Positions 1-8,701 of a stretch of 12,860 nucleotides of DNA are shown piece after piece; within the stretch, counting starts at the first letter, position 1; the number at the start of each line of letters is the position of its first letter. This DNA comes from Acidobacteriota bacterium. GTDB lineage: Bacteria; Acidobacteriota; Terriglobia; Terriglobales; Acidobacteriaceae. A program made the translations under genes and the position numbers. Location of the stretch: the NCBI GenBank assembly GCA_021805955.1, contig JAJZDO010000048.1, positions 1-12,860 of the forward strand, read 5' to 3'. The notes beneath the pieces are model-generated. The model was given only the letters and a program-made list of their open reading frames with translations. It was not told where the DNA came from and did not search any database.

Positions 1-270
1 CTGCATGGGGTGGCGTGCCCTTGGCGGTGCAGGAGTTCCGCTCTCTAGGCGTGTCGGCCAGGGTGCGGCAACACGTGCATATCAAGCAGCGGGAGCGCGG
101 CTACGACGCGGCCACGACGGTGGAAAGTTTCGTGGTGCTGAATGCGTTGGGCGGCGATCGGATGGACGACTTTGCCCACTTGGGCGGATGCCGGAGCAGA
201 TCGCGTTTATTCCGGAAGAGGATGAGGACTGGCCGATCATGCGCCGGGAGTGGTTCTCATCGTGGTGCTG
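1..270 (+). pseudogene. Degraded IS1380-type transposase fragment
   Basis: Reading from base 3 in one frame gives an N-terminal transposase-like stretch: GGVPLAVQEFRSLGV, then HIKQRERGYD, VESFVVLNALGG and DRMDDFAHL. From memory this order (a 'PL..E.FR.LG' opening, a KQRERGYDEA-like stretch, then a 'VES..VLNA.GG..(D/E)DF..L' block) matches the N-terminus of IS1380-family DDE transposases. At about 181 the reading frame breaks. The next frame continues with MPEQIAFIPEEDEDW, which resembles a block that lies several dozen residues further on in these proteins, so an internal deletion plus frameshift is likely. No catalytic DDE core or terminal inverted repeat is visible, and the left end lies outside the window. 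The product cannot be functional. The family assignment rests on remembered motifs, not on a search. Confidence 0.5.
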
Positions 271-451
271 CCCATTCCGCAGATCAGCTTTGCGGCTAAG
301 AGTAGTCCCCGGGGGTCAAAACGCACGCCAGGAAACTCCTCCTTCCAAACCTTATCGACGGATCAGTCTCAACTGTCGGAGGTGACTGCTAGACTAAACT
401 TCTCTATTATCTACAGATCAGCGACCACGATGGCTGACGAGGATCTGTTTG
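271..451. other. Non-coding spacer after transposase remnant
   Basis: This stretch separates the transposase debris from the flavoprotein gene. Short open frames cross it on both strands, but none shows recognisable protein sequence or a ribosome binding site. Its left half may be further IS debris. Its right half carries the candidate promoter at 382-410 and the ribosome binding site of the next gene. Confidence 0.4.
382..410 (+). promoter_or_regulatory. Candidate sigma-70 promoter
   Basis: GTGACT at 382-387 matches the -35 consensus TTGACA at four of six positions. TATTAT at 405-410 matches the -10 consensus TATAAT at five of six. The spacer is exactly 17 bases. A transcript would start near 417, about 35 bases before the flavoprotein ATG, leaving room for the GAGGA ribosome binding site. 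Prediction by eye only. Confidence 0.4.
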
Positions 452-1747
452 ATGTCCAATGTCGTGGTCATTGGCGCGGGCGTGATGGGATTGGCATCTG
501 CATACCAGGCTCTTTTGGAAGGATATGAAGTGGACATCCTGGAAGCCTCTGCTGAGCCTGGCGGTATGGCCGGACACTTTGACTTCGGCGGGATTTCGAT
601 TGAACGCTTCTATCATTTTGTGTGCCGGACAGACCGTCCAACATTTCAACTCATGTCCGACCTCGGTATTGCAGACAAATTGCGTTGGGTGCCCACAACG
701 ATGGGCTTCTTCACTCAGGGTGAACTACGCCACTGGGGCGATCCGATTTCTCTGCTGAGTCTTCCCGGAGTCAGCTTGATCAGCAAGCTGCGATACGGCT
801 TTTTTATCCTTGCATGCACGTGTCGCGATCATTGGCCTGCATTGGAGAATCAGTCGGCTAGAGAATGGATCACTCGCTACTGTGGAAAAGACATTTACGA
901 TCAGTTCTGGCATCCGTTGCTGGATTTCAAGTACTACGAATACGCGAACAACATCTCCGCTGCCTGGATATGGACTCGAATTCGCAGGATTGGACGGTCG
1001 CGAAAAAACATCCTGCAAGAGGAACTCGGCTACATCGATGGAGGTTCCAAAACCTTGGTGGACGCACTGCTGCATGCCATTGATCAGCGTGGTGGGCGAT
1101 TGCATCTGGATGCACCTGTAAGGCGGGTCGTGACCGAAAACGGTCGAGTGACCGGTGTCGCCACGGCTGCAAGACACTTCCCCGCAAATGCCGTTATATC
1201 TACCGTTCCGATCCCGCTGGTCCCCGGAATGGTACCGGACCTGCCACCTGAATGGAAGGCGCGTTACCAAGCCATTCACAGCATCGGGGTGATTTGCGTC
1301 ATTTTGAAACTGAAACGGTCGATAAGCCCACACTTCTGGATCAACATTTCGGAGGATGGCATGGAAATACCCGGTATCATCGAGTTTTCAAACCTAAGGA
1401 ACGTTGGAGACAACGCAATTGTGTATGTTCCCTATTACATGCCGGTCACGAACGCGAAATTTTCCTGGCCAGATGAAAGATTGCGGGAGGAAGCCTTTTC
1501 GTGTTTGCAGCGGATCAATCCAACACTCAAGCAAGATGACATTCTTGACGTAAAGGTAGCGCGTCTTCGACATGGCCAGCCGGTTTGCGAACCGGGATTT
1601 GCGGCGAAGATTCCTCCAATACAAACGACAATCCGTGGGCTGCAGATTGCGGATACCTGCTACTACTACCCCGAGGACCGCGGCATTGCCGAGAGTGTGC
1701 GCATGGGTCGCAATATGGCTCTATCCGTGAGGAACTTTAACGCATGA
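452..1747 (+). CDS. FAD-dependent amine-oxidase-like flavoprotein
   Basis: A 431-residue protein of the NAD(P)/FAD-binding amine oxidase, protoporphyrinogen-oxidase-like and UDP-galactopyranose-mutase-like superfamily. The N-terminus has the Rossmann motif GAGVMG (residues 8-13). The second strand ends in the ribose-binding acidic residue of DILEAS, followed by PGG (36-38). An FYHF segment (53-56) follows, and a C-terminal FAD-contact region (YYYPEDRGIAES, about 404-415) closes the domain. There is no signal peptide or membrane segment, so it is probably cytoplasmic or membrane-peripheral. I chose ATG 452 because GAGGA at 439-443 sits 8 bases upstream; a TTG at 449 is also in frame. The gene ends in a 4-base ATGA overlap with the glycosyltransferase gene, so the two are probably translationally coupled. 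The substrate is unknown. Context suggests a lipid-linked sugar, polyprenoid or envelope glycan intermediate, which is inference. It lacks the carotenoid or heme pathway neighbours that would point to a desaturase or HemY. Confidence 0.8.
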   Translation: MSNVVVIGAGVMGLASAYQALLEGYEVDILEASAEPGGMAGHFDFGGISIERFYHFVCRTDRPTFQLMSDLGIADKLRWVPTTMGFFTQGELRHWGDPISLLSLPGVSLISKLRYGFFILACTCRDHWPALENQSAREWITRYCGKDIYDQFWHPLLDFKYYEYANNISAAWIWTRIRRIGRSRKNILQEELGYIDGGSKTLVDALLHAIDQRGGRLHLDAPVRRVVTENGRVTGVATAARHFPANAVISTVPIPLVPGMVPDLPPEWKARYQAIHSIGVICVILKLKRSISPHFWINISEDGMEIPGIIEFSNLRNVGDNAIVYVPYYMPVTNAKFSWPDERLREEAFSCLQRINPTLKQDDILDVKVARLRHGQPVCEPGFAAKIPPIQTTIRGLQIADTCYYYPEDRGIAESVRMGRNMALSVRNFNA

Positions 1748-3579
1748 TTGCGGATACATCCATGCAGAGAGAGCACATATCCATCGAGGAAACAGCAGCG
1801 GTCGTCCCGACTGCATCGGGCGAGACTTCTCAATCGCAGAGGAATGCACTGTTGTGCGTTTTGATTGTTACGGCCTGTGCAGTCCTCACGTATCCCGTCG
1901 CAAACATGCCCTATAGCGATGAGTTTTCTTACGACAAAACCGCCCTGGAATTTGCGCGCACAGGACACATCCTCTACAACGGCTGGGCGACCGCCATGCT
2001 GGGATGGTTAATTCCGTGGGGCGCTTTGTTCATCAAGATCTTCGGCTTTTCATTCACTGGCATACGTTTGTCGATGCTGCCGATTGATGCGGCGACCGTG
2101 TACTTGTTGCACCAGATTCTGCGGCGCTTCGGCATCAATTCCGGCAATGCGATTTTCGGAACCCTCGCGTTCGCACTTTCGCCGATTTTCATGCCCTCGG
2201 CTGTTAGCTTCATGACCGACGTGCCCGGCATGTTCATCATCTTTGTCTGTCTGTACATGTGCCAGGAGGCAGTCATAACTTCGAGCGACAAAGCTGCTGT
2301 GATTTGGCTGACCTGTGCGACGGCGCTCAATGTGGTCGGAGGAACGGCGCGGCAGATTGCTTGGCTGGGAGCGCTGATCATGGTTCCATCGACGGCGTGG
2401 CTGCTGAGAAGGCGCCGCGGCATGAAGGTGACTGGGCTAGCACTGTGGTTGTCCAGTTTCATCGGTGTACTGATGTTTCTGCATTGGTTCAACAGCCAGC
2501 CATACTCTGTGCCAGAACATATTATTTGGGCACGGATCACCTGGATGACTTTCCCCCATCTGGCCGCACAACTAGTCAAGATGGTTCTCTGCCTGCTCCT
2601 CATTATCCTTCCTCTCTCCGTAGCATGGCTACCTTCGGCGCGCGACTTAGGTCGAAGCACCTGGCTGCGAATTGGCAGCGTCATCCTCTTGCTCGTTGGG
2701 TTCGAACTTCTCGCCAATGCACTGGGAAGAATGGATGGCTGGTTGATGCCTTGGCTAATGTATCTTTTGACAGAGCAATCCAGCCTCGTACCGGGCATGT
2801 TCGGCACACCTGTCACAATAAGTGTGTGGATACGGTTCGCTTTTTCTCTCGCCGTGATTGCACCCGCCCTTATCATGTTGGAACAGGAAATCGGCCGAAA
2901 GCGAAATCAATCGAGTCGCCCAGCCAGCCCCGGATCATCATGGAACGAAACTATATGGATTCTCGGTCCATTTTCGCTGAGTTATGTTCTCTTATTGATG
3001 CCCCGGGGAGCTTTCGATCTAATCCAGGACAGGTATCTCGTGGGTCTGGTTCCCACCATCATTGTCATCCTACTCAAGCTGTACCAGGAGCGGATCGGCC
3101 CGAAGCTACCGGCTGTCAGCGTGGTGATGCTTTTTCTATTCGCCGTGTATTCAATTGCGGGTACCCATGATTTTTATGCAGAATCTCGGGCTCAGGTGCG
3201 CGCCATCCAGATAGTTGAAGGTTCAGGAGTGCCCAGAAAGTCAATTCAAGCAGGTTTCCCGTCGGACGGGTGGATCCAGATTGAAAACGGGGGCCACATC
3301 AATGAGCCACGGATCATAGTCCCTGCCGGAGCTTACAACTCTGCACATTCTACTGCGATCCCTCAGGAATGTAGGGACGGATTTACAAACCTTGCGCCAG
3401 CGATCGATCCCAAATTTTTCATCCTGTTCCCATGGTTCAAGAATCCTTCGTTCCCTCCTCCTTCGTGGTGTTTTGTCCGGGCCAACTATCCCCCGATTCA
3501 TTACACGACCTGGTTGCCGCCGTTCCATGAAACGATGTACGTGAAGAAACTGGCAAACAGCCTCGCTCATCCAAAGTAG
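1744..3579 (+). CDS. GT39/ArnT-like multi-pass membrane glycosyltransferase
   Basis: A 611-residue polytopic membrane protein. After about 33 hydrophilic residues the first membrane segment (about 34-52) leads into the first periplasmic loop with PYSDEFSYDKTA. Its Asp59-Glu60 pair corresponds to the conserved 'DE' motif of GT-C enzymes (protein mannosyltransferase and ArnT type). A second conserved stretch, SFMTDVPGMF (155-164), and a later TARQ (201-204) also fit this superfamily. Around ten or more hydrophobic segments follow to about residue 475. The last ~130 residues form a soluble, probably periplasmic domain. Such enzymes transfer a sugar from a polyprenyl-phosphate donor to a lipid, glycan or protein on the outer face of the inner membrane. 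Donor and acceptor cannot be read from sequence. The start codon overlaps the stop of the flavoprotein gene (ATGA), so the two probably form one operon. No ArnT-type lipid A operon genes are nearby, so I give no gene name. Confidence 0.75.
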   Translation: MIADTSMQREHISIEETAAVVPTASGETSQSQRNALLCVLIVTACAVLTYPVANMPYSDEFSYDKTALEFARTGHILYNGWATAMLGWLIPWGALFIKIFGFSFTGIRLSMLPIDAATVYLLHQILRRFGINSGNAIFGTLAFALSPIFMPSAVSFMTDVPGMFIIFVCLYMCQEAVITSSDKAAVIWLTCATALNVVGGTARQIAWLGALIMVPSTAWLLRRRRGMKVTGLALWLSSFIGVLMFLHWFNSQPYSVPEHIIWARITWMTFPHLAAQLVKMVLCLLLIILPLSVAWLPSARDLGRSTWLRIGSVILLLVGFELLANALGRMDGWLMPWLMYLLTEQSSLVPGMFGTPVTISVWIRFAFSLAVIAPALIMLEQEIGRKRNQSSRPASPGSSWNETIWILGPFSLSYVLLLMPRGAFDLIQDRYLVGLVPTIIVILLKLYQERIGPKLPAVSVVMLFLFAVYSIAGTHDFYAESRAQVRAIQIVEGSGVPRKSIQAGFPSDGWIQIENGGHINEPRIIVPAGAYNSAHSTAIPQECRDGFTNLAPAIDPKFFILFPWFKNPSFPPPSWCFVRANYPPIHYTTWLPPFHETMYVKKLANSLAHPK

Positions 3580-3639
3580 CTGTAGCGCCAACCTGGGTAG
3601 CATTGCATCCAACCGCCGGTCACGATACCATCCGCTTGC

Positions 3640-4671
3640 ATGGACTTGAATCGCCCATCCGATCGCATCGTCTCCGCCGAGCCCGTTGAGGACGACCTTG
3701 CGCTCGACCTGAAGCTGCGTCCACAGCGGCTGAATGAGTTTATCGGCCAGCGCAAGGCAAAGGAGCAACTGGCAATTGCGCTGGAGGCGGCGCGCAATCG
3801 CGGCGAGGCGCTGGATCACGTTCTTCTGTCCGGACCTCCGGGCCTCGGAAAAACAACGCTGGCCAATATCATTGCTAATGAGCTGGGTGTCGGTTTCCAG
3901 CAAACCTCCGGGCCCGCGATCCAGATTCAAGGCGACCTGACTGCAATCCTGACGAACCTGAAGAAGCACCAGGTGCTGTTCCTGGATGAGATTCATCGCC
4001 TGCAGCCGGCCTTGCAGGAAAAGCTGTACACCGCGCTGGAAGATTACAAGCTGGACATCATCATCGGCCAGGGGCCGGCCGCGCGTACCCATGTGATGGA
4101 TTTGCACCCATTTACCTTTATCTCCGCGACCACTCGTCCCGGACTGTTGGCGTCTCCTTTGCTGGCTCGGTTTGGAATTCTGCTGCGGCTGGATTTCTAT
4201 ACCGACGAAGAACTGCACATCATCGTGCATCGCTCGGCGGAAGTGCTCAACGTTCCGATTGACGACGATGGCGCGGCGGAGATTGCCATGCGATGCCGCG
4301 GCACACCGCGCATCGCCAACCGCTTGCTGCGCCGCGTCCGCGATTACGCCCAGGTTCGCGCCAGCGGGCACATCGATCGAGAGACAGCCATGGCAGCGCT
4401 GAGCCTGCTGGAAGTCGACGCGCATGGTTTCGATGAGATGGATCGTCGCCTGCTGCGCACCATCATCGACAAATACGATGGCGGGCCGGTCGGCCTGAAT
4501 ACATTGGCGGCAGCATTAGCGGAAGAAGAGGACGCGCTGGAAGAGGTGTATGAACCATTCCTGATCCAGATTGGTTTTCTTGATCGCACACCGCGCGGAC
4601 GAGTCGCTACACGACTGGCGTACCAGCATTTTGGCCTGGAACCGCCGCGCAAACAGAATCTTCTATTCTGA
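3640..4671 (+). CDS. ruvB: Holliday junction branch-migration ATPase RuvB
   Basis: A 343-residue AAA+ motor that drives branch migration of Holliday junctions together with RuvA in recombinational repair. Walker A is GPPGLGKT (65-72), Walker B LFLDEIHR (113-120) and sensor 1 SATTRPG (162-168). The arginine finger corresponds to Arg177 in LLARFGI, and sensor 2 lies in [18 protein letters not shown] (220-237). The C-terminal winged helix ends with [18 protein letters not shown]. The length is close to E. coli RuvB (336). Compared with E. coli, sensor 1 ATTRAG reads ATTRPG and PLRDRFG reads PLLARFG, while the essential arginine is kept. ATG 3640 is the first start in the open frame; no clear Shine-Dalgarno precedes it. 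It lies 60 bases after the glycosyltransferase stop and could be read through from it or have its own promoter. ruvA and ruvC are not in the window. Confidence 0.97.
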   Translation: MDLNRPSDRIVSAEPVEDDLALDLKLRPQRLNEFIGQRKAKEQLAIALEAARNRGEALDHVLLSGPPGLGKTTLANIIANELGVGFQQTSGPAIQIQGDLTAILTNLKKHQVLFLDEIHRLQPALQEKLYTALEDYKLDIIIGQGPAARTHVMDLHPFTFISATTRPGLLASPLLARFGILLRLDFYTDEELHIIVHRSAEVLNVPIDDDGAAEIAMRCRGTPRIANRLLRRVRDYAQVRASGHIDRETAMAALSLLEVDAHGFDEMDRRLLRTIIDKYDGGPVGLNTLAAALAEEEDALEEVYEPFLIQIGFLDRTPRGRVATRLAYQHFGLEPPRKQNLLF

Positions 4672-4682
4672 AGACAGCTGCA

Positions 4683-4705
4683 GCTCGCGTTTATGCGTTG
4701 CGAGC
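4683..4705 (+). terminator. Weak hairpin after ruvB
   Basis: GCTCGC (4683-4688) pairs perfectly with GCGAGC (4700-4705) around an 11-base loop, starting 12 bases past the ruvB stop. No T-run follows, so a canonical intrinsic terminator is not supported. It may be a weak terminator, an mRNA-end structure or chance in GC-rich DNA. Confidence 0.22.
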
Positions 4706-4829
4706 GTCCTTATCTACAGCGCGAACCTCGGCATCAAAATTTCCGCAGGCAATCCAGCGCGCTCGCACAGTCCCCTACAATGGATATAGGGTCAATGCAA
4801 TCGAAACTGAAAGACAATTGAATCAGTTG

Positions 4830-7262
4830 ATGTGCCGAAATCTATTCAGGCATCTGATTTTGCCGCTGCTGGTGATCCTTCTGTGCTGCTGCACTCGCAC
4901 GTTTGCCTCCGACAGCGCAGATAAAGAGGTTACGTCGTCTTCGCTGCCGTCGGCGCCTGAACCATCCCTGCATGCTGCGACCCAACATTCTGTCCGCCAT
5001 GCCGCCCACGTCACCGTTCCCATGCTGGATGCAGAGCCCAAGCTGAGCGACTTTCTGGTTTCCCCGCTCGCATCCCGGGCGGCGCGGCAGATGTTGCGGA
5101 TCAACCATTTCGTGCAGCGCTATCCCGACGACGGCAAGCCCTCGACCGAGCCCACGACGGCCTATCTGGGATACACGCACAAATACCTTTATGCCGCTTT
5201 CGTCTGTCACGACAAAACGCCGAAACTCATCCGCGCGCACATGCTCGCCCGAGATTCCCTGGGCGACGACGATAACGTTGAAATATTTCTTGACACATTC
5301 CACGATCAGCGCCGTGCATTCATCTTCAAAACCAATGCGCTGGGCATTCAAGCCGATGCCCTTTACAGCGAGCAGACCGGTGCCGACTATTCCTTCGATA
5401 CCGTCTGGGACACGTGGGGCAAACGCACCCCATCTGGATATGTCGTGCTGATGCGAATTCCATTTGCCAGCTTGTATTTTGCCAGGGCTGCCGCTGGCCA
5501 GATGCGGACCTGGGGCATCATCCTGCAACGCAACATATCGCATGACAATGAATCTGTGTTCTGGCCTAAGAACACGCATAACGTAGCTGGACGACTGACT
5601 CAGGACATCGAGGCCGACGGCTTTATGAATATAGCGCACGGTCAAAACTGGCAGTTCGAACCGTACGTGCTGGGCCGCAACCTGCGCCAGTTGAATACCG
5701 TCAATCCGGTTAACCCCTATTTCCAACACAAACATCTGCAAGCCTATGCCGGGCTGGACGCAAAGTTTATTCTGCACAACAGCCTGGTACTGGACACAAC
5801 TCTCAATCCGGACTTCAGCCAGGTTGGCATCGACAATCCGGCCACACCCAACCAGCGTTTTCCGCCATACTTTCCAGAGGTGCGGCCGTTCTTCATTGAG
5901 AACAGCAGTTACTTCATGACCCCTATCAGCTTGTATTACACCGACAATATCGTGTTGCCTCAGTTTGGGGCGCGACTTACGGGAAAGCTGGGCCCATGGG
6001 CGTTGGGCATCCTGGGCGTGGACGATCGCAATCCGGGCCAGGCGGTTCCTCCAGGAAATCCTGAGTTCGGGACCCGCGCCCACGTTTCTATCGGACGAGT
6101 CAACCGCGACGTTGGCGCCTTGTCGAACGTCGGCCTAATGTATGCCGATCGGGAGTTTTTAGGCTCCTACAATCGCGCCGGTGGCCTCGATTATCGGGTC
6201 CGCTTGAAAAACCGCTGGACGTTGACCGGCCAGGCCATTACTTCGGAAACAAAAAATATAAGCAACAGCACGTCTGGGGAACAGGCCTGCGAAGTGCTTA
6301 CCTTGACTTGCAGCGGACAAGTGTATTCGCAACAACTCAATTACTCCGACCTGCATACAAACTGGTGGGTTGCCTACAACGATACAGCGGCTGGATATGT
6401 GACCGACACGGGCTTTTTCCGTCGGCCGGATGTTCGCGAGCCAAACGGCTATTACGCCTATACCTTTCGGCCAAAGCATGGATGGGTGCTGTCGGATGGT
6501 CCCAGCATTTACAGCGAACGCATCTGGGACCATACTGGGTTGCCGCTCGATTTTTATGTCAATCCGGCATACAGCGCGACCTTCAAATACCGAACGTCCA
6601 TTTCCGCCAACATTGACCTTGGCCAGGACCGGCTACGCCCCGTAGACTACACCATCCTAACTCATAACGTGGAGTACCACAGCCATACCAGCGGCGTAAA
6701 TTTTTACAGCTCACCGTTGCCTTACATTGCTGTCGGCGGCGGGGTCTACACAGGCAGAGTTATCAACTATTCCCCGCCAAGCAATAGCGGCCCCGATCCG
6801 GTCAACGTGACTTCTCCCAACCTGAACCTGGAAGTGAAGCCGATCGGGTCGATCGACCTGAACAACAGCTACGTCTATACGCACTTCACCAACCCGTCGA
6901 ACAACGCTGTCGTCTACGACAACCACGAACTTATTTCGCGCTGGAACTATCAGATGACAAAATCGATTTCATTCAATTTGATCGGACAATATATTTCGAC
7001 GCTGCCCAACCCGCAATACACCAGCGCGGCAAATTCGAAGGACCTGTTCGCCGATGCGCTGTTCACCTATCTGCCGCATCCGGGTACAGCCATCTACTTT
7101 GGATATATCGGGAATTTCGCCAATATAAATCGTGCCCTTTGTACTCGCGATGCAAACGGCCTTTGCAACACGAGCGATCCTATCCTGCCGCCCACATACT
7201 CCTCGCTGATGAATGACAGCAAAACAATCTATCTAAAGATGACCTACCTGTTGCGCTTCTAG
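4830..7262 (+). CDS. Outer-membrane DUF5916 protein with CBM9-like domain
   Basis: An 810-residue exported protein from ATG 4830. The frame is open further upstream to a TTG at 4698, but only the 4830 start puts a signal peptide at the N-terminus: basic MCRNLFRH, hydrophobic core ILPLLVILL, then cleavage probably after TFA (residue 27). A CBM9-like sandwich follows at about 60-235, with YLGYTHKYLYAAFVCHD, DDDNVEIFLDT and MRIPFASLYF. Then comes the DUF5916 hallmark around 325-361 (NPDFSQV...YFPEVRPFFIEN) and a long beta-barrel-like region to the C-terminus. The last residue is Phe in LLRF, as expected for BAM-inserted outer-membrane proteins. The family is common in Bacteroidota and Acidobacteriota. 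Its function is not established; glycan binding or outer-membrane transport is inferred from the domain. Its stop lies 4 bases from the stop of a convergent serine hydrolase gene. The 158-base spacer after ruvB contains a possible -10 (TACAAT near 4776) but no good -35, and the ribosome binding site is weak. Confidence 0.85.
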   Translation: MCRNLFRHLILPLLVILLCCCTRTFASDSADKEVTSSSLPSAPEPSLHAATQHSVRHAAHVTVPMLDAEPKLSDFLVSPLASRAARQMLRINHFVQRYPDDGKPSTEPTTAYLGYTHKYLYAAFVCHDKTPKLIRAHMLARDSLGDDDNVEIFLDTFHDQRRAFIFKTNALGIQADALYSEQTGADYSFDTVWDTWGKRTPSGYVVLMRIPFASLYFARAAAGQMRTWGIILQRNISHDNESVFWPKNTHNVAGRLTQDIEADGFMNIAHGQNWQFEPYVLGRNLRQLNTVNPVNPYFQHKHLQAYAGLDAKFILHNSLVLDTTLNPDFSQVGIDNPATPNQRFPPYFPEVRPFFIENSSYFMTPISLYYTDNIVLPQFGARLTGKLGPWALGILGVDDRNPGQAVPPGNPEFGTRAHVSIGRVNRDVGALSNVGLMYADREFLGSYNRAGGLDYRVRLKNRWTLTGQAITSETKNISNSTSGEQACEVLTLTCSGQVYSQQLNYSDLHTNWWVAYNDTAAGYVTDTGFFRRPDVREPNGYYAYTFRPKHGWVLSDGPSIYSERIWDHTGLPLDFYVNPAYSATFKYRTSISANIDLGQDRLRPVDYTILTHNVEYHSHTSGVNFYSSPLPYIAVGGGVYTGRVINYSPPSNSGPDPVNVTSPNLNLEVKPIGSIDLNNSYVYTHFTNPSNNAVVYDNHELISRWNYQMTKSISFNLIGQYISTLPNPQYTSAANSKDLFADALFTYLPHPGTAIYFGYIGNFANINRALCTRDANGLCNTSDPILPPTYSSLMNDSKTIYLKMTYLLRF

Positions 7263-7266
7263 TTTC

Positions 7267-8697
7267 TTATTCCGCCGGCGCAACAATAAATTGCTCAATC
7301 TTTCCGTCTGGCATCTGGTAGGTCGTCAATACCACATGCGTGGTGGCAAACACCACGTCGTAGGCGCGGAAGGTCATGCCGCCGCGGGACTCGTTTGTCG
7401 TCTGGCGAAATTCAATCGGCGCGCCGAGGGGTTTCAGGCTGGATTCAAAGTCGCCCAGGGCCTGCGCATCGAAATACGCATTGCAGTTCACCGTGAACAG
7501 CGAGCGATCGATTTTGCCCTGCTGCAACCCGATGAAAATCTGACGCGCCTGATCCAGGCTTCGCTTGGATTCGTTCGGCGGCAGGCCAACCAACATGGCG
7601 GCAATTTTGCCGGCAATCACTCCCGCGGCACCCACGGCTTCCTGATTCGTGAACACCGCAATGGCCACTTTATCCTGCGGCAGCACCATGTTTTCGCTGG
7701 TAAAGCCCGACACTTCTCCGCTATGCGAGATCACCATGTGACCATCGCGCGTCGATATCTCCACCCCAAGTCCGTAATGCGTATCTTGGCCATCCTTCAA
7801 CTTCACTCCGCGAAACATCTCCCGATAGGAGGCGGGCTGTAACAGCGATTCGTTCATCATCGCAATGTCCCACAGCAGCAGATCGCGCACCGGCATCGCC
7901 AACTCGCCCGCGGCAAACATCCACCCTGGGCCATCTTGCGGAGCAGGCCGCAGTGGGCCCAGCGCGTAGCGAATATAGCCATGCGCGTCCGTCTGCTCCA
8001 GATGATGCATGTCGGAGTTCATGACATCCGTCATGTGAAGCGGAGAAAAAATATTCTGCTGCAAGAATTTCATCACCGGCATTCCGCTGACGATCTCCAC
8101 GATTTTGCCGGCGATAACAAAGTTGGTATTGCTGTATTGCCATTGCGTTCCCGGATCGAAATCGAGCGGCTTCCTGCCCCAGTTGTCCAGAATGGCATCG
8201 GCCGTGGTGGGATTCTTCATCCGCAGCATGGAGTAGTCTTCGGCGTAATAATCCTGATACCCGGACGTGTGGGAGAGAATTTCCCGTAGCGTTACGTCCT
8301 TGGCGCGCGTCAACTGTGGCAGCCAGGTGGAGATGGGATCGTCGAGTTTCAGCTTGCCCTGTTGCTGCAGCATCAGGATGGCCGTCGCCGTAAATTGTTT
8401 GCTGATCGAGCCAACGCTGTAGCGCATTTCCGGCGTCGCCTGCACCGGCGGATCCAGTTGGGCCTTCCCGTAGGCCTTCACATAGGCGATCTTTCCATTC
8501 GTCACGATTCCAACGGAAGCGCTCGGCACTCCCGTCGACGCCAGCACCTGCTGGGCAATCGCGTCCACCTTGGCTTGCTGGCCAGCGGGCAGCGAGTTCT
8601 GAGCAAGCGTACGAAGGGGCGCACTCGCCCACACAAGCAGCAATCCGGCAATCGCAACACACCGGGCCTTGCGATAAAGAGACATTGCAACAGTCAT
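7267..8697 (-). CDS. Secreted class C beta-lactamase-family serine hydrolase
   Basis: A 476-residue protein of the beta-lactamase / penicillin-binding-protein-like family (PF00144 type). The nucleophile motif is SISK (residues 97-100). The second motif is YSN (188-190) in QWQYSNTNF, and the third is HSG (325-327) in ISHSGEVSGF. A signal peptide covers about the first 33 residues, with hydrophobic core VAIAGLLLVWA and likely cleavage after TLA, so it acts in the periplasm or outside. After the catalytic domain (about 40-370) an extra C-terminal region of about 100 residues looks like the small beta-rich domain often appended to such hydrolases. I chose the ATG at 8697 because AAAGGAG (8702-8708 on the minus strand) lies 4 bases upstream; the frame is open to 8778 but without a signal-like start. 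Family members include esterases, D-aminopeptidases and DD-peptidases; the substrate cannot be decided, and true beta-lactam resistance should not be assumed. It converges on the DUF5916 gene and diverges from the unknown gene at 8819. Confidence 0.9.
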   Translation of the reverse strand: MTVAMSLYRKARCVAIAGLLLVWASAPLRTLAQNSLPAGQQAKVDAIAQQVLASTGVPSASVGIVTNGKIAYVKAYGKAQLDPPVQATPEMRYSVGSISKQFTATAILMLQQQGKLKLDDPISTWLPQLTRAKDVTLREILSHTSGYQDYYAEDYSMLRMKNPTTADAILDNWGRKPLDFDPGTQWQYSNTNFVIAGKIVEIVSGMPVMKFLQQNIFSPLHMTDVMNSDMHHLEQTDAHGYIRYALGPLRPAPQDGPGWMFAAGELAMPVRDLLLWDIAMMNESLLQPASYREMFRGVKLKDGQDTHYGLGVEISTRDGHMVISHSGEVSGFTSENMVLPQDKVAIAVFTNQEAVGAAGVIAGKIAAMLVGLPPNESKRSLDQARQIFIGLQQGKIDRSLFTVNCNAYFDAQALGDFESSLKPLGAPIEFRQTTNESRGGMTFRAYDVVFATTHVVLTTYQMPDGKIEQFIVAPAE

Positions 8698-8701
8698 TTG
8701 G

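Noticed and set aside
1974..2876. 300-codon open frame on the minus strand
   Set aside because: Antisense to the membrane glycosyltransferase. The translation shows no domain, and the sense frame is clearly coding.
3603..3632. Possible promoter before ruvB (TTGCAT and TACCAT-like boxes)
   Set aside because: Only three to four of six bases match in each box and the start would be practically leaderless, so I could not support it as a feature.
3241..4425. 394-codon open frame on the minus strand
   Set aside because: It is antisense to the end of the glycosyltransferase gene and to ruvB. Its sequence is rich in Gln, Arg and His, as expected of a reverse shadow of conserved coding DNA.
4698..4829. 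N-terminal extension of the DUF5916 protein from a TTG codon
   Set aside because: The extra 44 residues would bury the signal peptide; the ATG at 4830 begins directly with a normal signal sequence.
4884..4896. Lipoprotein box at the CCC of the DUF5916 signal peptide
   Set aside because: The residues before the cysteines are Leu-Leu, not the Gly, Ala or Ser needed at -1. A signal peptidase I site (TFA) follows and the protein is a predicted barrel.
4842..6083. 413-codon open frame on the minus strand
   Set aside because: It lies wholly antisense to the DUF5916 gene, which has clear family motifs and a signal peptide. The translation has no recognisable motif and the composition of a GC-driven shadow frame.
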